From: Chryseotalea sanaruensis
GTDB taxonomy: Bacteria > Bacteroidota > Bacteroidia > Cytophagales > Cyclobacteriaceae
DNA: 64,000 bases
Assembly (NCBI RefSeq): GCF_003990915.1
Contig: NZ_BHXQ01000004.1
Coordinates: forward strand, 496,001-560,000
Direction: 5' to 3'
The notes under the pieces are model-generated. The model did no database searches. It had not been told where the DNA came from and saw only the letters and a program-made list of their open reading frames with translations. Position numbers and translations under genes: made by a program. This document shows positions 9,048 through 17,710 of this stretch, in pieces (the first letter of the stretch is position 1; each line of letters starts with the position of its first letter).

Positions 9048-10676
9048 TTATTCCTTATCTAAAAATGGATATTTGTAATCAACGGGTGTTACAAAAGTTT
9101 CCTTAATGGTTCGCATGCTCACCCAGCGCATCAAGTTCACTTTAGCACCAGCTTTATCATTGGTACCTGAACCTCTCGCTCCACCAAATGGTTGTTGTCC
9201 CACTACAGCTCCTGTTGGTTTATCGTTAATATAGAAGTTACCAGCAGCATGTGTTAGTTTTCTAGTGGCCATTTCAATCGCATAGCGATCTTTTGCCATA
9301 ATAGAACCCGTTAAAGCATAAGGTGATGTGCTGTCAACTAATTCTAACGTCTGTTCGAAGTTCTCACTATGGTAAACATAAACAGTTAGCACCGGCCCGA
9401 AAATCTCTTCGCACATGGTGAGTGACGATGGGTCTTTAGATTCGATGACTGTTGGTTCAATAAAATAACCTTTCGATTTATCGTACTGGCCTCCTGCTAT
9501 AATTTCATTCAATGGATTCTGCCTTGCTTTCTCTATGTAATCTGTAATAGTGGTAAAAGCTTTTTCATCAATTACAGCATTAATGAAGTTTCCGAAATCT
9601 TCAGTCGGCCCCATCTTCATACTCTTCAAATCTTCAAGCAAATACTTTTTCACATCATCCCACAAATTAGAGGGAACATAAACACGCGATGCTGCAGAAC
9701 ACTTCTGCCCCTGATATTCGAACGCACCTCGAGCAATGGCTGTGGCTACTTGTTTAGCATCGGCACTCTTATGTACCATAATGAAATCTTTACCACCTGT
9801 TTCACCTACAATGCGTGGGTACGATTTATACTTATGAATATTGTTACCGATAGTCTTCCACATATTTTGGAAAACCCCAGTGCTTCCTGTAAAATGTAAG
9901 CCGGCAAAATCTTTGTGATTAAAAATTACTTCACCTGCATCAGGTCCGCTCACATATACTAAGTTGATTACACCATCGGGTAGACCTGCCTCTTTTAAAA
10001 CTTGCATGATTACATTAGCAGCATATATCTGTGTATTCGCGGGCTTCCACACAACAGTATTGCCCATCATTGCCATACTTGTTGGTAGATTACCGGCAAT
10101 AGCAGTAAAGTTGAATGGCGTTAGTGCGAAAGTGAAACCTTCAAGCGGTCGGTACTCCATTCTATTCCAGATGCCTGGTCCTGAATCAGGTTGATCGCGG
10201 TAGATTTCACTCATGAAATGCACATTGTAACGCAAGAAATCGATTAGCTCGCATGCTGAATCTATTTCTGCCTGATAGGCATTTTTAGATTGCCCTAACA
10301 TTGTGGCTGCATTTATTTTGTAACGGTAGGGGCCAGCTAGTAATTCAGCTGCTTTTAAAAAGATACTGGCGCGATATTCCCAATCAAGATTGGCCCACAA
10401 TTCTTTAGCACCTAATGCTGCATTAATAGCCTGCTCTACATGACTCTTATCACCTTCGTGAAAGTAAGCCAGTACATGCTGGCGATCGTGTGGAGGATGT
10501 AATGATTTCTTTTTCTCTGTTCTTACCTCTTCTGCACCGATGTACATGGGTATATCAAGCGTTTGTGCGCGTGCTTCTGCCAATGCCTTCTGCAATAATG
10601 TGCGTTCTTTAGAACCTGGTGCATAATTTAAAACCGGTTCATTCTTGGGAGCTGGTACTTTAAAAAATCCGTTCAT
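9048..10676 (-). CDS. pruA: L-glutamate gamma-semialdehyde (1-pyrroline-5-carboxylate) dehydrogenase
   Basis: This NAD-dependent aldehyde dehydrogenase performs the second step of proline degradation, oxidising glutamate semialdehyde to glutamate. The protein is 542 residues, the size of the stand-alone P5CDH family. The general-base glutamate lies in VGETGGKDF and the nucleophilic cysteine in GQKCSAASRVY. The substrate-anchor region near the C-terminus reads NFYINDKPTGAVVGQQPFGGARGSGTND, which is diagnostic for P5CDH rather than generic aldehyde dehydrogenases. The start ATG at 10676 gives a normal N-terminus (MNGFFKVPAPKNEPV). No proline dehydrogenase gene is adjacent. Confidence 0.95.
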   Translation of the reverse strand: MNGFFKVPAPKNEPVLNYAPGSKERTLLQKALAEARAQTLDIPMYIGAEEVRTEKKKSLHPPHDRQHVLAYFHEGDKSHVEQAINAALGAKELWANLDWEYRASIFLKAAELLAGPYRYKINAATMLGQSKNAYQAEIDSACELIDFLRYNVHFMSEIYRDQPDSGPGIWNRMEYRPLEGFTFALTPFNFTAIAGNLPTSMAMMGNTVVWKPANTQIYAANVIMQVLKEAGLPDGVINLVYVSGPDAGEVIFNHKDFAGLHFTGSTGVFQNMWKTIGNNIHKYKSYPRIVGETGGKDFIMVHKSADAKQVATAIARGAFEYQGQKCSAASRVYVPSNLWDDVKKYLLEDLKSMKMGPTEDFGNFINAVIDEKAFTTITDYIEKARQNPLNEIIAGGQYDKSKGYFIEPTVIESKDPSSLTMCEEIFGPVLTVYVYHSENFEQTLELVDSTSPYALTGSIMAKDRYAIEMATRKLTHAAGNFYINDKPTGAVVGQQPFGGARGSGTNDKAGAKVNLMRWVSMRTIKETFVTPVDYKYPFLDKE

Positions 10677-10739
10677 ATGAGTAATTCAAAATTCAATGTT
10701 TCAATATTCAAAATTAAATAATCGTAATCAATATTCATC

Positions 10740-10755
10740 CTCTCCTTCAGGAGAG
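10740..10755. terminator. Short perfect hairpin CTCTCCTTCAGGAGAG between yjjG-type gene and pruA
   Basis: A 7-bp stem with a 2-base loop, no T tract. It lies just downstream of the nucleotidase stop (10776) and upstream of pruA, both on the minus strand. The following GGAGGTGAGG resembles a widespread intergenic repeat type; its role as terminator or processing site is uncertain. Confidence 0.35.
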
Positions 10756-10775
10756 CACAGGAGGTGAGGCCAAAA

Positions 10776-11477
10776 TTAGAGTATTGTCTGTAATTCGTTT
10801 AAGTTGATAATTTCATGATGTGGACTTTGATCATGGTTGATGCCTTTTGGATTAAAAAAAACTGCATCAACAGCAGCATTTTGTGCACCGACAATATCTG
10901 TTTCCAGGTTGTCGCCAATCATAATGGCTTCGTTAGCATGATTTGCATGAAGACCGAGCGCATAATCAAAAATCTCACGAGATGGTTTTTTATGGCCCGC
11001 TTGCTGGGAGGTAACAACATGTTTAAAGTAATGGGCAATTTTACCAGATGCAAGTTTCATATGCTGTACTTCATCAAAGCCATTAGTAATCAGCGATAGC
11101 GAATACTTTTCTTTAAGGTAGTTAAGCGTATCAATGGCACCGGGTAGTAAAGTTCCTTTGCGAGGACAGGTATACAGATACTCATGAGATATTTTTCCAA
11201 TCAATTCCTCATCAGTAATTTCGAAGGGAGCTAATACTCTTTTAAATCGTTCTGCACGTATTACCTCACTTTTAATCAGGCCTTTATCGTACTGCGACCA
11301 TAAATCGCTATTCACTTCACTAAAAATTTTGCATAAAGCTTCAAAAGAGGTAACACCAAGCTTTTCAAGCTGATAACTATCATAAAGTTCTCCAAGTGTT
11401 TCATGAGAATTTGTTTCGAAATCCCATAGGGTGTGATCCAGGTCGAAAAAAATGGTCTTGTAGCTTTTTGTATTCAC
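10776..11477 (-). CDS. YjjG-family HAD nucleotidase
   Basis: A haloacid dehalogenase-superfamily phosphatase of the YjjG type (noncanonical pyrimidine nucleotidase). All four HAD motifs are present: DLDHTLWDF (nucleophile Asp), SLITNGFDEV (motif II), the lysine in HKKPSREIFDYAL (motif III) and IMIGDNLETDIVGA (motif IV). The helical cap lies between motifs I and II. I start at the GTG at 11477 (NTKSYKTIFFDLD), which places motif I at the usual position. A TTG at 11510 would add 11 residues and sit 5 nt from the end of the upstream regulator gene. Probable substrate class, dUMP/dTMP-like nucleotides, comes from family knowledge only. Confidence 0.88.
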   Translation of the reverse strand: MNTKSYKTIFFDLDHTLWDFETNSHETLGELYDSYQLEKLGVTSFEALCKIFSEVNSDLWSQYDKGLIKSEVIRAERFKRVLAPFEITDEELIGKISHEYLYTCPRKGTLLPGAIDTLNYLKEKYSLSLITNGFDEVQHMKLASGKIAHYFKHVVTSQQAGHKKPSREIFDYALGLHANHANEAIMIGDNLETDIVGAQNAAVDAVFFNPKGINHDQSPHHEIINLNELQTIL

Positions 11478-11515
11478 GCTTTTTATTTGTTTGATGATTA
11501 TAGCCGGCAAAATTG

Positions 11516-11905
11516 TCAGCTACTTTTCAGCCATTGTTGTACTTGTATTTTATTTACAGCTAACTCTCTATTGGTAAAAAGAGTTTGGTAAACCTGAATA
11601 TCTTTTTGCAGCTGAGGGTCTTTCTTCAAAAACTGAAAAATCTGACCAATTATATCTTCCACTTCATCTTTTAGCTGGTAAAAAACCCAGTGATTATAGC
11701 GTTTATGAGATAGTATTCCTGCATTTTTCAAGTATATCAAATGCCGGGAGGTTTTAGCCTGCGTAAAATCAAGAATTTTCTCTAAATCTGCGATGCACAT
11801 TTCTCCATTTTCGAAGATCAGAAACAGTATCCGGAGTCGAGATTCATCGGCACAAGCCTTAAAAATTTGCGATCCTAGGGTGAGATTGAAATTTTTTAAC
11901 CGCAT
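11516..11905 (-). CDS. ArsR-type winged-helix transcriptional regulator
   Basis: A small dimeric DNA-binding protein. The winged helix spans about residues 8-80: FKACADESRLRILFLIFENGEMCIADLEKIL, then recognition helix QAKTSRHLIYLKNAGIL and wing HKRYNHWVFYQL. The EMCIADL segment occupies the position of the ArsR metal-binding motif ELCVCDL but keeps only one of its cysteines, so the effector may not be a metal. The start is the ATG at 11905. Two upstream TTG codons overlap a -7 box (TACCTTTG, 11924-11931), so they would lie at or before the transcription start. It precedes the nucleotidase gene on the same strand and may be cotranscribed with it. Confidence 0.85.
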   Translation of the reverse strand: MRLKNFNLTLGSQIFKACADESRLRILFLIFENGEMCIADLEKILDFTQAKTSRHLIYLKNAGILSHKRYNHWVFYQLKDEVEDIIGQIFQFLKKDPQLQKDIQVYQTLFTNRELAVNKIQVQQWLKSS

Positions 11906-11923
11906 GGCACGTTTTATGCCCAA

Positions 11924-11931
11924 CAAAGGTA
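11924..11931 (-). promoter_or_regulatory. Putative -7 box (TACCTTTG) for the ArsR-type gene
   Basis: Minus-strand TACCTTTG fits TAnnTTTG and sits about 18 nt before the ATG at 11905. No clear -33 TTG was found. It is back to back with the box at 11962-11969 of the divergent gene. Confidence 0.4.
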
Positions 11932-11961
11932 TGGAAATTAGGCACTTATCACTGCCATATC

Positions 11962-11969
11962 TATATTTG
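11962..11969 (+). promoter_or_regulatory. Putative -7 box (TATATTTG) for the CarbopepD-like gene
   Basis: TATATTTG matches TAnnTTTG exactly and ends 24 nt before the GTG at 11994. It is part of a divergent promoter region with the ArsR-type gene, so that regulator could act here. Confidence 0.4.
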
Positions 11970-11993
11970 AGTTGTTCAAAAACATAAGAATTT

Positions 11994-12629
11994 GTGAAGA
12001 ATAGGGCTTTAATTTTATTTATTCTAATTTCTTCGGCAGCGTTATTCTTTACTAATAGCCTGGCCCAGGGACAAAAACGCTTAATACAATTATCAGGGAT
12101 TGTGTTAGGCCCAGATAGTTTACAGGGTGGTATACCCGGGGTTAATATTTATGTACCTAAAGCTGGTAGGGGTACACCTTCCAATGCTATGGGTTTCTTC
12201 TCTATGCCAGTACAAGTAGGGGATAGCGTAGTGATTAGCGCAGTAGGTTATGAGCGTCAGTATTATATTATACCCAACCACACATCGGAATTTTTAACGC
12301 TCATTTTCGAGTTGAGTGAAGATGTTACTTATTTGAAAGAATTAACTGTCTTGCCTTTTCCTACGGAAGAGGTTTTTAAAGAAGCTGTTTTAGCACTTAA
12401 CCTTCCTTTAGATGATGCAGCTTACGACAAAAATAATTTGGATGCAGAACTATTGGCTTTGATTTTGAAAACCACACCAATGGATGGTTATTCGAATCAA
12501 CGTTATATGTTAGATCAACTTAATTATACGCAATCATCTAAATACGTGCCTATCACTAATCCTCTGCTCAATCCATTTAACTGGGCCAAGTTTATTCAAT
12601 CGCTGAAACAGAATAAAAAGAAGAAATAG
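11994..12629 (+). CDS. Secreted protein with CarbopepD-regulatory-like domain
   Basis: An export signal (about residues 1-25, LILFILISSAALFF...SLAQ) is followed by a beta-sandwich of the carboxypeptidase-regulatory-like type (about 30-115). The characteristic pattern is visible: LSGIVLGPDS, GIPGVNIYVPKAGRGTPSNAMGFF, VVISAVGYER. The remaining 95 residues are unassigned and end in a lysine-rich tail (LKQNKKKK). Such proteins are usually periplasmic or surface-associated in Bacteroidota; the function is unknown. The start is a GTG with a plausible promoter box 24 nt upstream. It is divergent from the ArsR-type gene. Confidence 0.75.
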   Translation: MKNRALILFILISSAALFFTNSLAQGQKRLIQLSGIVLGPDSLQGGIPGVNIYVPKAGRGTPSNAMGFFSMPVQVGDSVVISAVGYERQYYIIPNHTSEFLTLIFELSEDVTYLKELTVLPFPTEEVFKEAVLALNLPLDDAAYDKNNLDAELLALILKTTPMDGYSNQRYMLDQLNYTQSSKYVPITNPLLNPFNWAKFIQSLKQNKKKK

Positions 12630-13194
12630 TCATTTAACAGGTTAAGCACGTAATCATTAAATGTTTGGGCAGGGAAAGTAATGGCTTTTGCTTTCAGATA
12701 GTTTGATAGCGCCTGGTCTAGTAATTGACTGCCTTACCTTAAACGTCACGTTTCACTTTATCTTACAAGAATAAATTTAGTGGTTATTTACGGTTGCCAA
12801 CAAACGTATAAGCATTCGATGTTTTACGAAGAAAAATTTCATCATTAAGCTACATACACTTTTTACGCACAAACGATGGTTCATCTGTAACTATAAAACA
12901 TATGCATTTGATTGATACCCTGCTTCAATGTAAATCATCATCTTTAATGAAATTCAATTCACGAAAAGTATCACTTTATATTGCTTAAGGCTCATGTTAT
13001 TTGAGTCGGCATATAAATTTAAGTTGTTGAACTATTACAATTCTTGCAAGCACTAAATACTTATCTCACTATTCAATCAATTGATATTGTGTAAAGTCCA
13101 AAACTTTTCAAAGTAATATTTCCCTCATCAATTTTGCTCTGCAGCAATTCTTAAAGGAATACTGTCAAACTAGATTTTAGCAAAATTGATTACT
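12630..13194. other. 565-bp intergenic region with no recognised gene
   Basis: No coding frame, tRNA or terminator was recognised. The only dyad I noticed is AAACGTcACGTTT at 12741-12753, a possible operator. Upstream of the beta-barrel gene TAGATTTT (13171-13178) resembles a -7 box with the last base changed. The length is unusual for this window. Confidence 0.5.
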
Positions 13195-13923
13195 ATGAAA
13201 ATAAAACTTACTCTTTCTCTACTCATTATAGTATTATGCGAGTCCTTATCGGTTGCACAAATATCGGTCGGTGCTAAAGTAGGTGCTAACCTTAATCAAT
13301 TTAACCAGCCAGGAACCACCTTTGGGTTCAGCGGAGGAGCCTTTGTTAAGTATAAACCTGTTTCCTTTTTAGATGTAAGGGCAGAAGTACTCTATAATCA
13401 GCAAGGTGGTGCCAGACAAGATTATTATCGCGATTATTCTTCGATAGGCGGTAATGTGTCGTACGTTAATTACAGCAATCGTTCTGTTGTGCTTCACAAT
13501 CTTGAAATTCCGCTTTTGTTAGAGTTATCTCATCCTTCTTTTTCTGACGAATATATTTCACCGAGGTTAGTAGTGGGTGCAGCTTATGGCATGAACCTTA
13601 GTGCATATGAGCAACACGATAAAATGTACTATTTCTCCAATAGTACAATTCCCTTTGCCAACACCTCAGATGAAACAGAAAATGTGGGTTCTAATTACAC
13701 CCAAAACCAATGGGGCTTTGTTGCAGGTTTTGCGCTAGACTTTACCAGCGGAGATCAAACTTGCACTTTTGAAGTGCGCTATCGCAAAGGTCTTAATCAG
13801 CTGAACAACTTAAGCTATGTAGTTCCACCATTAGATGGTTTACCTGGTACTGTAGGGCAGCAAGGTGATCTCTATTCATCCAGCCTCACCATCAGTTTTG
13901 CCATGACTTTATTCAAATTTTAA
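13195..13923 (+). CDS. Outer-membrane beta-barrel protein (PorT-like)
   Basis: A signal peptide (KIKLTLSLLIIVLCESLSVAQ) leads into an eight-strand-like barrel: ISVGAKVGANLNQF, FGFSGGAFVKYKPVSFLDVRAEVLYNQQGG, NLEIPLLLEL, LVVGAAYGMNLS, WGFVAGFALDF, FEVRYRKGL and SLTISFAMTLFKF with terminal phenylalanine. This pattern is typical of the outer membrane beta-barrel family abundant in Bacteroidota. I chose the ATG at 13195 over the TTG three codons upstream because it begins the signal peptide directly. The lipoprotein gene follows after 35 nt, so the two are probably cotranscribed and may form a surface complex (inference). Confidence 0.85.
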   Translation: MKIKLTLSLLIIVLCESLSVAQISVGAKVGANLNQFNQPGTTFGFSGGAFVKYKPVSFLDVRAEVLYNQQGGARQDYYRDYSSIGGNVSYVNYSNRSVVLHNLEIPLLLELSHPSFSDEYISPRLVVGAAYGMNLSAYEQHDKMYYFSNSTIPFANTSDETENVGSNYTQNQWGFVAGFALDFTSGDQTCTFEVRYRKGLNQLNNLSYVVPPLDGLPGTVGQQGDLYSSSLTISFAMTLFKF

Positions 13924-13958
13924 AACAACTCCACAATTACAACTAAAACTAACCAATT

Positions 13959-16334
13959 ATGATTCTACGAAAACTAAAGCTTTTTGGCATGATAGCCATT
14001 GTTGCTTCTGCAACATTTTTTGGCTGTAAAGATGATTTTACAGAAGGGGATTTTCTAAAACTCCAAAATGAGCTGGCTAAAGAAAAGGAAAAGAGAGACT
14101 CTGCCTATTTGGAGGCCATGACGCAAGAGCAAGCCGAATCGTACATTGCCGCGCTGAATGAAGCAGGAGATTTATTATCAATTACAGTATTAGTAAGAGA
14201 AGATAATACACCTGTTGCAGGGGTAAGTGTATCAATCGCTTCTGGCTCCACTGAAACTACTAATGGTCGCACAAAAGAGGAGGTAACTGTTGTAACTGAT
14301 GCAGCAGGTCGTGCAGTTTTTGAACGTGTTACCATTGGTGATAATGTTATTTCATTATCTAAAGCAAACTATGTTTCAGCTTCGGCTCGTGTTGATTTTG
14401 GTACTCCTCCGGTACCAATTGCCCTCAATACAAACATCAATGGAACTTCGGTAACACGTTACATTGCACCACCAAAACGTTTTGAAAACTTTGCGTTACC
14501 ACTTTATTCTGAGTCAGATGCTGAAGGCAATACAGCCGTTATTCAAGGCACTTTCCGTATTGAGAACGATTTGACCAATGATCCTAATGTCATGGATGCA
14601 ATTCCTGCTGAACTTGTGGTTGCTGCAAACTTGAGTACAGCTTTGGCCAATGCCGGTTCCATTACCTCTTCTTGTAATTGCGTGGCAGATTATCGTTTCA
14701 CAGGTGGCGAAGGCTCATTGGGAGTAGCCACTATTGATGCTGCTACTGGTGCTTTCTCTATGCGCGTACCGGCAACAGCAAACGGTCTTAATATCAGTAT
14801 GATTTATCCTACTATAGTAGGCACACAACGCATCGCTGTGAGACGCCTGAATGGCGTAGACATTACACCAGAGTTTCGTCAGGTGCCTGTACGTTGGGAT
14901 CCTGCTACGGCTGCTTCAACGAACATTCCAGTAATACCAGGTGCCCGTGCAGTGTTTACTTACAATGGTAGTAGTACACCTGCACCCGCAGGTAGAGGGT
15001 TTACTATTACTAATTTTACGCCAGTGGCAAGACCATTAAGTACAGGTACTGTTTCTAATACGGGTAACACCACACTTAGCAATACAACGTACAGGATTAA
15101 TTCAAGGGGTCTTGACTACACAAGCGCACCCACTGTAACCATTTCTGGCGGTGGTGGTTCTGGTGCTACAGCAGAAAGCTTCTTACGTCTTCTTACCAAT
15201 AGTTTTAACATCACCAATGGTGGATCAGGCTATGCAGGCGGACTTCATGTTATTGAGTTTACCTATATTGATCAAAACGCTGCCGTTCAGGTTTATGCAA
15301 CATCAGGTCAATTTTTAGCGATTGGAGGCGCATTGCCTACAGGCTTAAGACCATTGCCTAACGTAGCTGGTTTTGCACCAAATGCACCCTACACTACACC
15401 GAATCAAATTCAGGGTTTTGGGTATAGAGTCGTTGATGTGGCAACTGGTCAGCCTGCGGCACCAACAACACCAGCCACTTTTGTCGTTGATGACTATAGT
15501 GAATTGGGGGGTATACAAATCACCAATGGCGGATCTGGCTATACTACTGCGCCTACCATTGCACTTGCTGCGGGTGGTACGCCAGTTAATACTGCTTCTG
15601 TTACTGTGCCTGCGTTTAGAACACAATTTAATTTTAGCTTGCCAACTGGCGTAGCTACTACACCTTATCGTGTACTACCTAATGATATCCAGTTCATCTA
15701 TCCTGCTAATGCGGTTGATGGGCAAACAATAGAGATCAGTGGTAAAGTTGATTTGATCAATCCTATTGGAACTACACAAACCTCAAATGCGGATTTCATT
15801 GTTAATCTCACAACAGACGGAACCAACATAATTGCCCTTAATGAAGGGTTGAGCTTTAGAACAAACCGTTTTTGGACTACTGCCCCTACAGTTTTTGTAC
15901 AAGACAGAACAATAGAAGCAGCAGCGGCAAATTTAACTATTGATGCAGTTACAGGACAAGTAACATTCCAAAATCCTTTTGCTGATGGAGGTTTAAGTAA
16001 CCAGCGTTTGATACCTGATGCAGCCAATACAATTACAGGACAAGGTTATGATGCCGTAAGTGTTGAAATAGTACCAACCATTACTGGTGCACCAGGTAGT
16101 GGTGCTGTGTTTAATCTAACCACAACTCAAAACGTTGACAATAGATTGGTTACATGGGGCGGAGCAACTGTTCGCTTAAGTCCTGGCGCTGGTTATTTAG
16201 CTAACCTTAACAGAACCAATGCTGCAAGAGGCTATTCAGGTACTACCACGAACATTGTTGTACAAACTGGTAAAGTTTATAATTTAACTATTGATGCCGG
16301 TACAGGTGTACGGTTAGAAGCTATTGAGAATTAA
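13959..16334 (+). CDS. Large lipoprotein with Gly-rich beta repeats
   Basis: A lipoprotein signal ends in the lipobox TFFGC with Cys23 as the acylation site, followed by KDDF. A short coiled region (FLKLQNELAKEKEKRDSAYL) precedes a carboxypeptidase-regulatory-like segment (about residues 70-140, VLVREDNTPVAGVSVSIASG). The central part has recurring units of the form NGGSGYttAPTitlaaGG, near residues 385-400, 415-430 and 520-545. The last 250 residues are beta-rich and unassigned. Length is 791 residues. It sits 35 nt downstream of an outer-membrane barrel gene and ends at a strong palindromic terminator, so the pair looks like one transcription unit. Surface location is likely; ligand and function are unknown. 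Confidence 0.8.
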   Translation: MILRKLKLFGMIAIVASATFFGCKDDFTEGDFLKLQNELAKEKEKRDSAYLEAMTQEQAESYIAALNEAGDLLSITVLVREDNTPVAGVSVSIASGSTETTNGRTKEEVTVVTDAAGRAVFERVTIGDNVISLSKANYVSASARVDFGTPPVPIALNTNINGTSVTRYIAPPKRFENFALPLYSESDAEGNTAVIQGTFRIENDLTNDPNVMDAIPAELVVAANLSTALANAGSITSSCNCVADYRFTGGEGSLGVATIDAATGAFSMRVPATANGLNISMIYPTIVGTQRIAVRRLNGVDITPEFRQVPVRWDPATAASTNIPVIPGARAVFTYNGSSTPAPAGRGFTITNFTPVARPLSTGTVSNTGNTTLSNTTYRINSRGLDYTSAPTVTISGGGGSGATAESFLRLLTNSFNITNGGSGYAGGLHVIEFTYIDQNAAVQVYATSGQFLAIGGALPTGLRPLPNVAGFAPNAPYTTPNQIQGFGYRVVDVATGQPAAPTTPATFVVDDYSELGGIQITNGGSGYTTAPTIALAAGGTPVNTASVTVPAFRTQFNFSLPTGVATTPYRVLPNDIQFIYPANAVDGQTIEISGKVDLINPIGTTQTSNADFIVNLTTDGTNIIALNEGLSFRTNRFWTTAPTVFVQDRTIEAAAANLTIDAVTGQVTFQNPFADGGLSNQRLIPDAANTITGQGYDAVSVEIVPTITGAPGSGAVFNLTTTQNVDNRLVTWGGATVRLSPGAGYLANLNRTNAARGYSGTTTNIVVQTGKVYNLTIDAGTGVRLEAIEN

Positions 16335-16383
16335 GCTTTTAAAATCGCAGTTTGTTTTAAAAACAGGCATTGATTTTTTAAAT

Positions 16384-16419
16384 AATACAAAAGCCCTCAA
16401 ATTTGAGGGCTTTTGTATT
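16384..16419. terminator. Perfect 36-nt palindrome, bidirectional terminator
   Basis: Both 18-nt arms (16384-16401 and 16402-16419) are exact complements. The GC core is AAAAGCCCTC/GAGGGCTTTT with A and T tracts on the two sides, so it can work for the lipoprotein gene (+) and the winged-helix gene (-). Confidence 0.85.
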
Positions 16420-16454
16420 TGGCGAGAATTTCATACTGATATTGAGGGGGTATA

Positions 16455-16757
16455 TTATTTTTTCTGTTGTTTAAGAATCTCTTCGAGTGCGTCCAAGTGT
16501 TTTCTAAAACTTGTTCTGCCTTTTTCTGTTGCTTTATACTTTGTCAGCGGCTTGCGGTCTGTAAATGACTTATTAACACTTATGTATTTTTCTTTTTCTA
16601 GTGCCTTCATATTAGATGCCAGATTTCCATCGGTAATATCCAGCATTTCTTTAAGAGAATTAAAATCAGCATATTCATTGGCAATAAGTACAGACATAAT
16701 TTGAAGTCTTACTCTATGCTCAAGTGTTTTGTCTAAATTATCGAACGGATTCTTCAC
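16455..16757 (-). CDS. Winged-helix DNA-binding protein
   Basis: A compact 100-residue MarR/PadR-like winged helix of the type often annotated 'winged helix DNA-binding domain'. Its pattern is LEHRVRLQIMSVLIANEYADFNSLKEMLDITDGNLASNMKALEKEKYI, wing SFTDRKPLTKYKATEKGR, and a C-terminal dimerisation helix. Its ATG overlaps the stop of the upstream membrane-protein gene by 4 nt, indicating translational coupling. In related pairs the regulator often controls its own membrane-protein partner, which is inference here. Confidence 0.85.
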   Translation of the reverse strand: MKNPFDNLDKTLEHRVRLQIMSVLIANEYADFNSLKEMLDITDGNLASNMKALEKEKYISVNKSFTDRKPLTKYKATEKGRTSFRKHLDALEEILKQQKK

Positions 16758-17377
16758 TGGTCGTAACGATAATGCATTAAGATACCGTATATAATGTGTA
16801 GAACACCGAATCCTGTTGCCCAGAAGATAAGGCCATATCCAGGTAAAAACGCTGAGAGAAGTCCTAAAATAATTTCAAGGAGTCCAAGGTATTTAATTTC
16901 TTTAAAGGTTCTGCCACTGGCATTAATTAGTGCTAAGCCATAAAACAACAGGCATGCTGATGAAATGATTACGAAGTAGCCTTGATAAGTTAGTACAATA
17001 ATGAATAATCCACCTGTTACTAATGGTATTAAGAGATCTATTACCAATTGACGACTAGTGTTATTCCATACAGTAAGACCAAGTTTCTTAGCCTTACGTG
17101 CACTCATTAAATATCCAGTTAGAAGGGATGCACCCAAAACGATGGCAGCGATCGTAAAAAGTTTGATCAATGTAACCGTTTCGTTGATGTAATGGAAACG
17201 GAAACCAAAGGGAGAATTGGGATAATAGATGGTAAAATAAGCAGCCAAAGCCCCGCAAAGGGCATAAATACCGGCCAAAACACCAGATAGCCCACTGAGT
17301 GATACGAACTTAACCGATCGCTCCATGATCGATCTTATAGAGGCGATGTCTTGCTGATATTCGTCAATCTCCTTCAT
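16754..17377 (-). CDS. Multi-pass membrane protein of unknown function
   Basis: The 207-residue protein shows about six hydrophobic segments: GVLAGIYALCGALAAYFTIY, LIKLFTIAAIVLGASLLTGYL, LLIPLVTGGLFIIVL, FVIISSACLLFYGLALI, YLGLLEIILGLLSAFLP and IFWATGFGVLHIIYGIL. A soluble N-terminus (KEIDEYQQDIASIRSIMERS) precedes them. I do not recognise a named family. It is coupled to the winged-helix gene by a 4-nt overlap, with the membrane protein first. No catalytic motif is visible. Confidence 0.75.
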   Translation of the reverse strand: MKEIDEYQQDIASIRSIMERSVKFVSLSGLSGVLAGIYALCGALAAYFTIYYPNSPFGFRFHYINETVTLIKLFTIAAIVLGASLLTGYLMSARKAKKLGLTVWNNTSRQLVIDLLIPLVTGGLFIIVLTYQGYFVIISSACLLFYGLALINASGRTFKEIKYLGLLEIILGLLSAFLPGYGLIFWATGFGVLHIIYGILMHYRYDQ

Positions 17378-17557
17378 TTAAAAGTACTTTGTTTACCAAA
17401 GTTAGCGAATGAAGGGGATTTGACAAGGTTTATTTTTTAGCCAAAACTTATTCGAATTAAATAATCAGGATTTTTGATGAAATTTTGCGCTGGTTTTTGG
17501 AAATATTATAATCAAAGCCGTAATATTGCACTCCCAAATTTTAGGGAATAGTAAAAT

Positions 17558-17631
17558 TCTTCCTTAGCTCAGCTGGTTAGAGCACCTGACTGTTAATCAG
17601 GGGGTCCTTGGTTCAAACCCAAGAGGAAGAG
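17558..17631 (+). tRNA. tRNA-Asn (GTT)
   Basis: A full cloverleaf of 74 nt. Acceptor arm TCTTCCT/AGGAAGA, D stem GCTC/GAGC, anticodon stem CCTGA/TCAGG with loop CTGTTAA (anticodon GTT, Asn), T arm CTTGG-TTCAAAC-CCAAG, discriminator G. The 3' CCA is not encoded. Confidence 0.97.
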
Positions 17632-17632
17632 C

Positions 17633-17661
17633 AAAAAGCTGACTAGTAGGTCAGCTTTTTT
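17633..17661 (+). terminator. Terminator of tRNA-Asn
   Basis: AAAAAGCTGAC pairs with GTCAGCTTTTT immediately after the tRNA, with a T run. A further small dyad TAGCCT/AGGCTA lies at 17667-17690. Confidence 0.8.
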
Positions 17662-17710
17662 ACTTTTAGCCTGTTCCATATTTTAGGCTATTACTGTTGA
17701 TCTGCATATA

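Noticed and set aside
15345..15654. Overlapping frames on both strands inside the lipoprotein gene
   Set aside because: They are shadows of the repetitive, Gly/Thr-rich coding sequence; no start signal or plausible domain.
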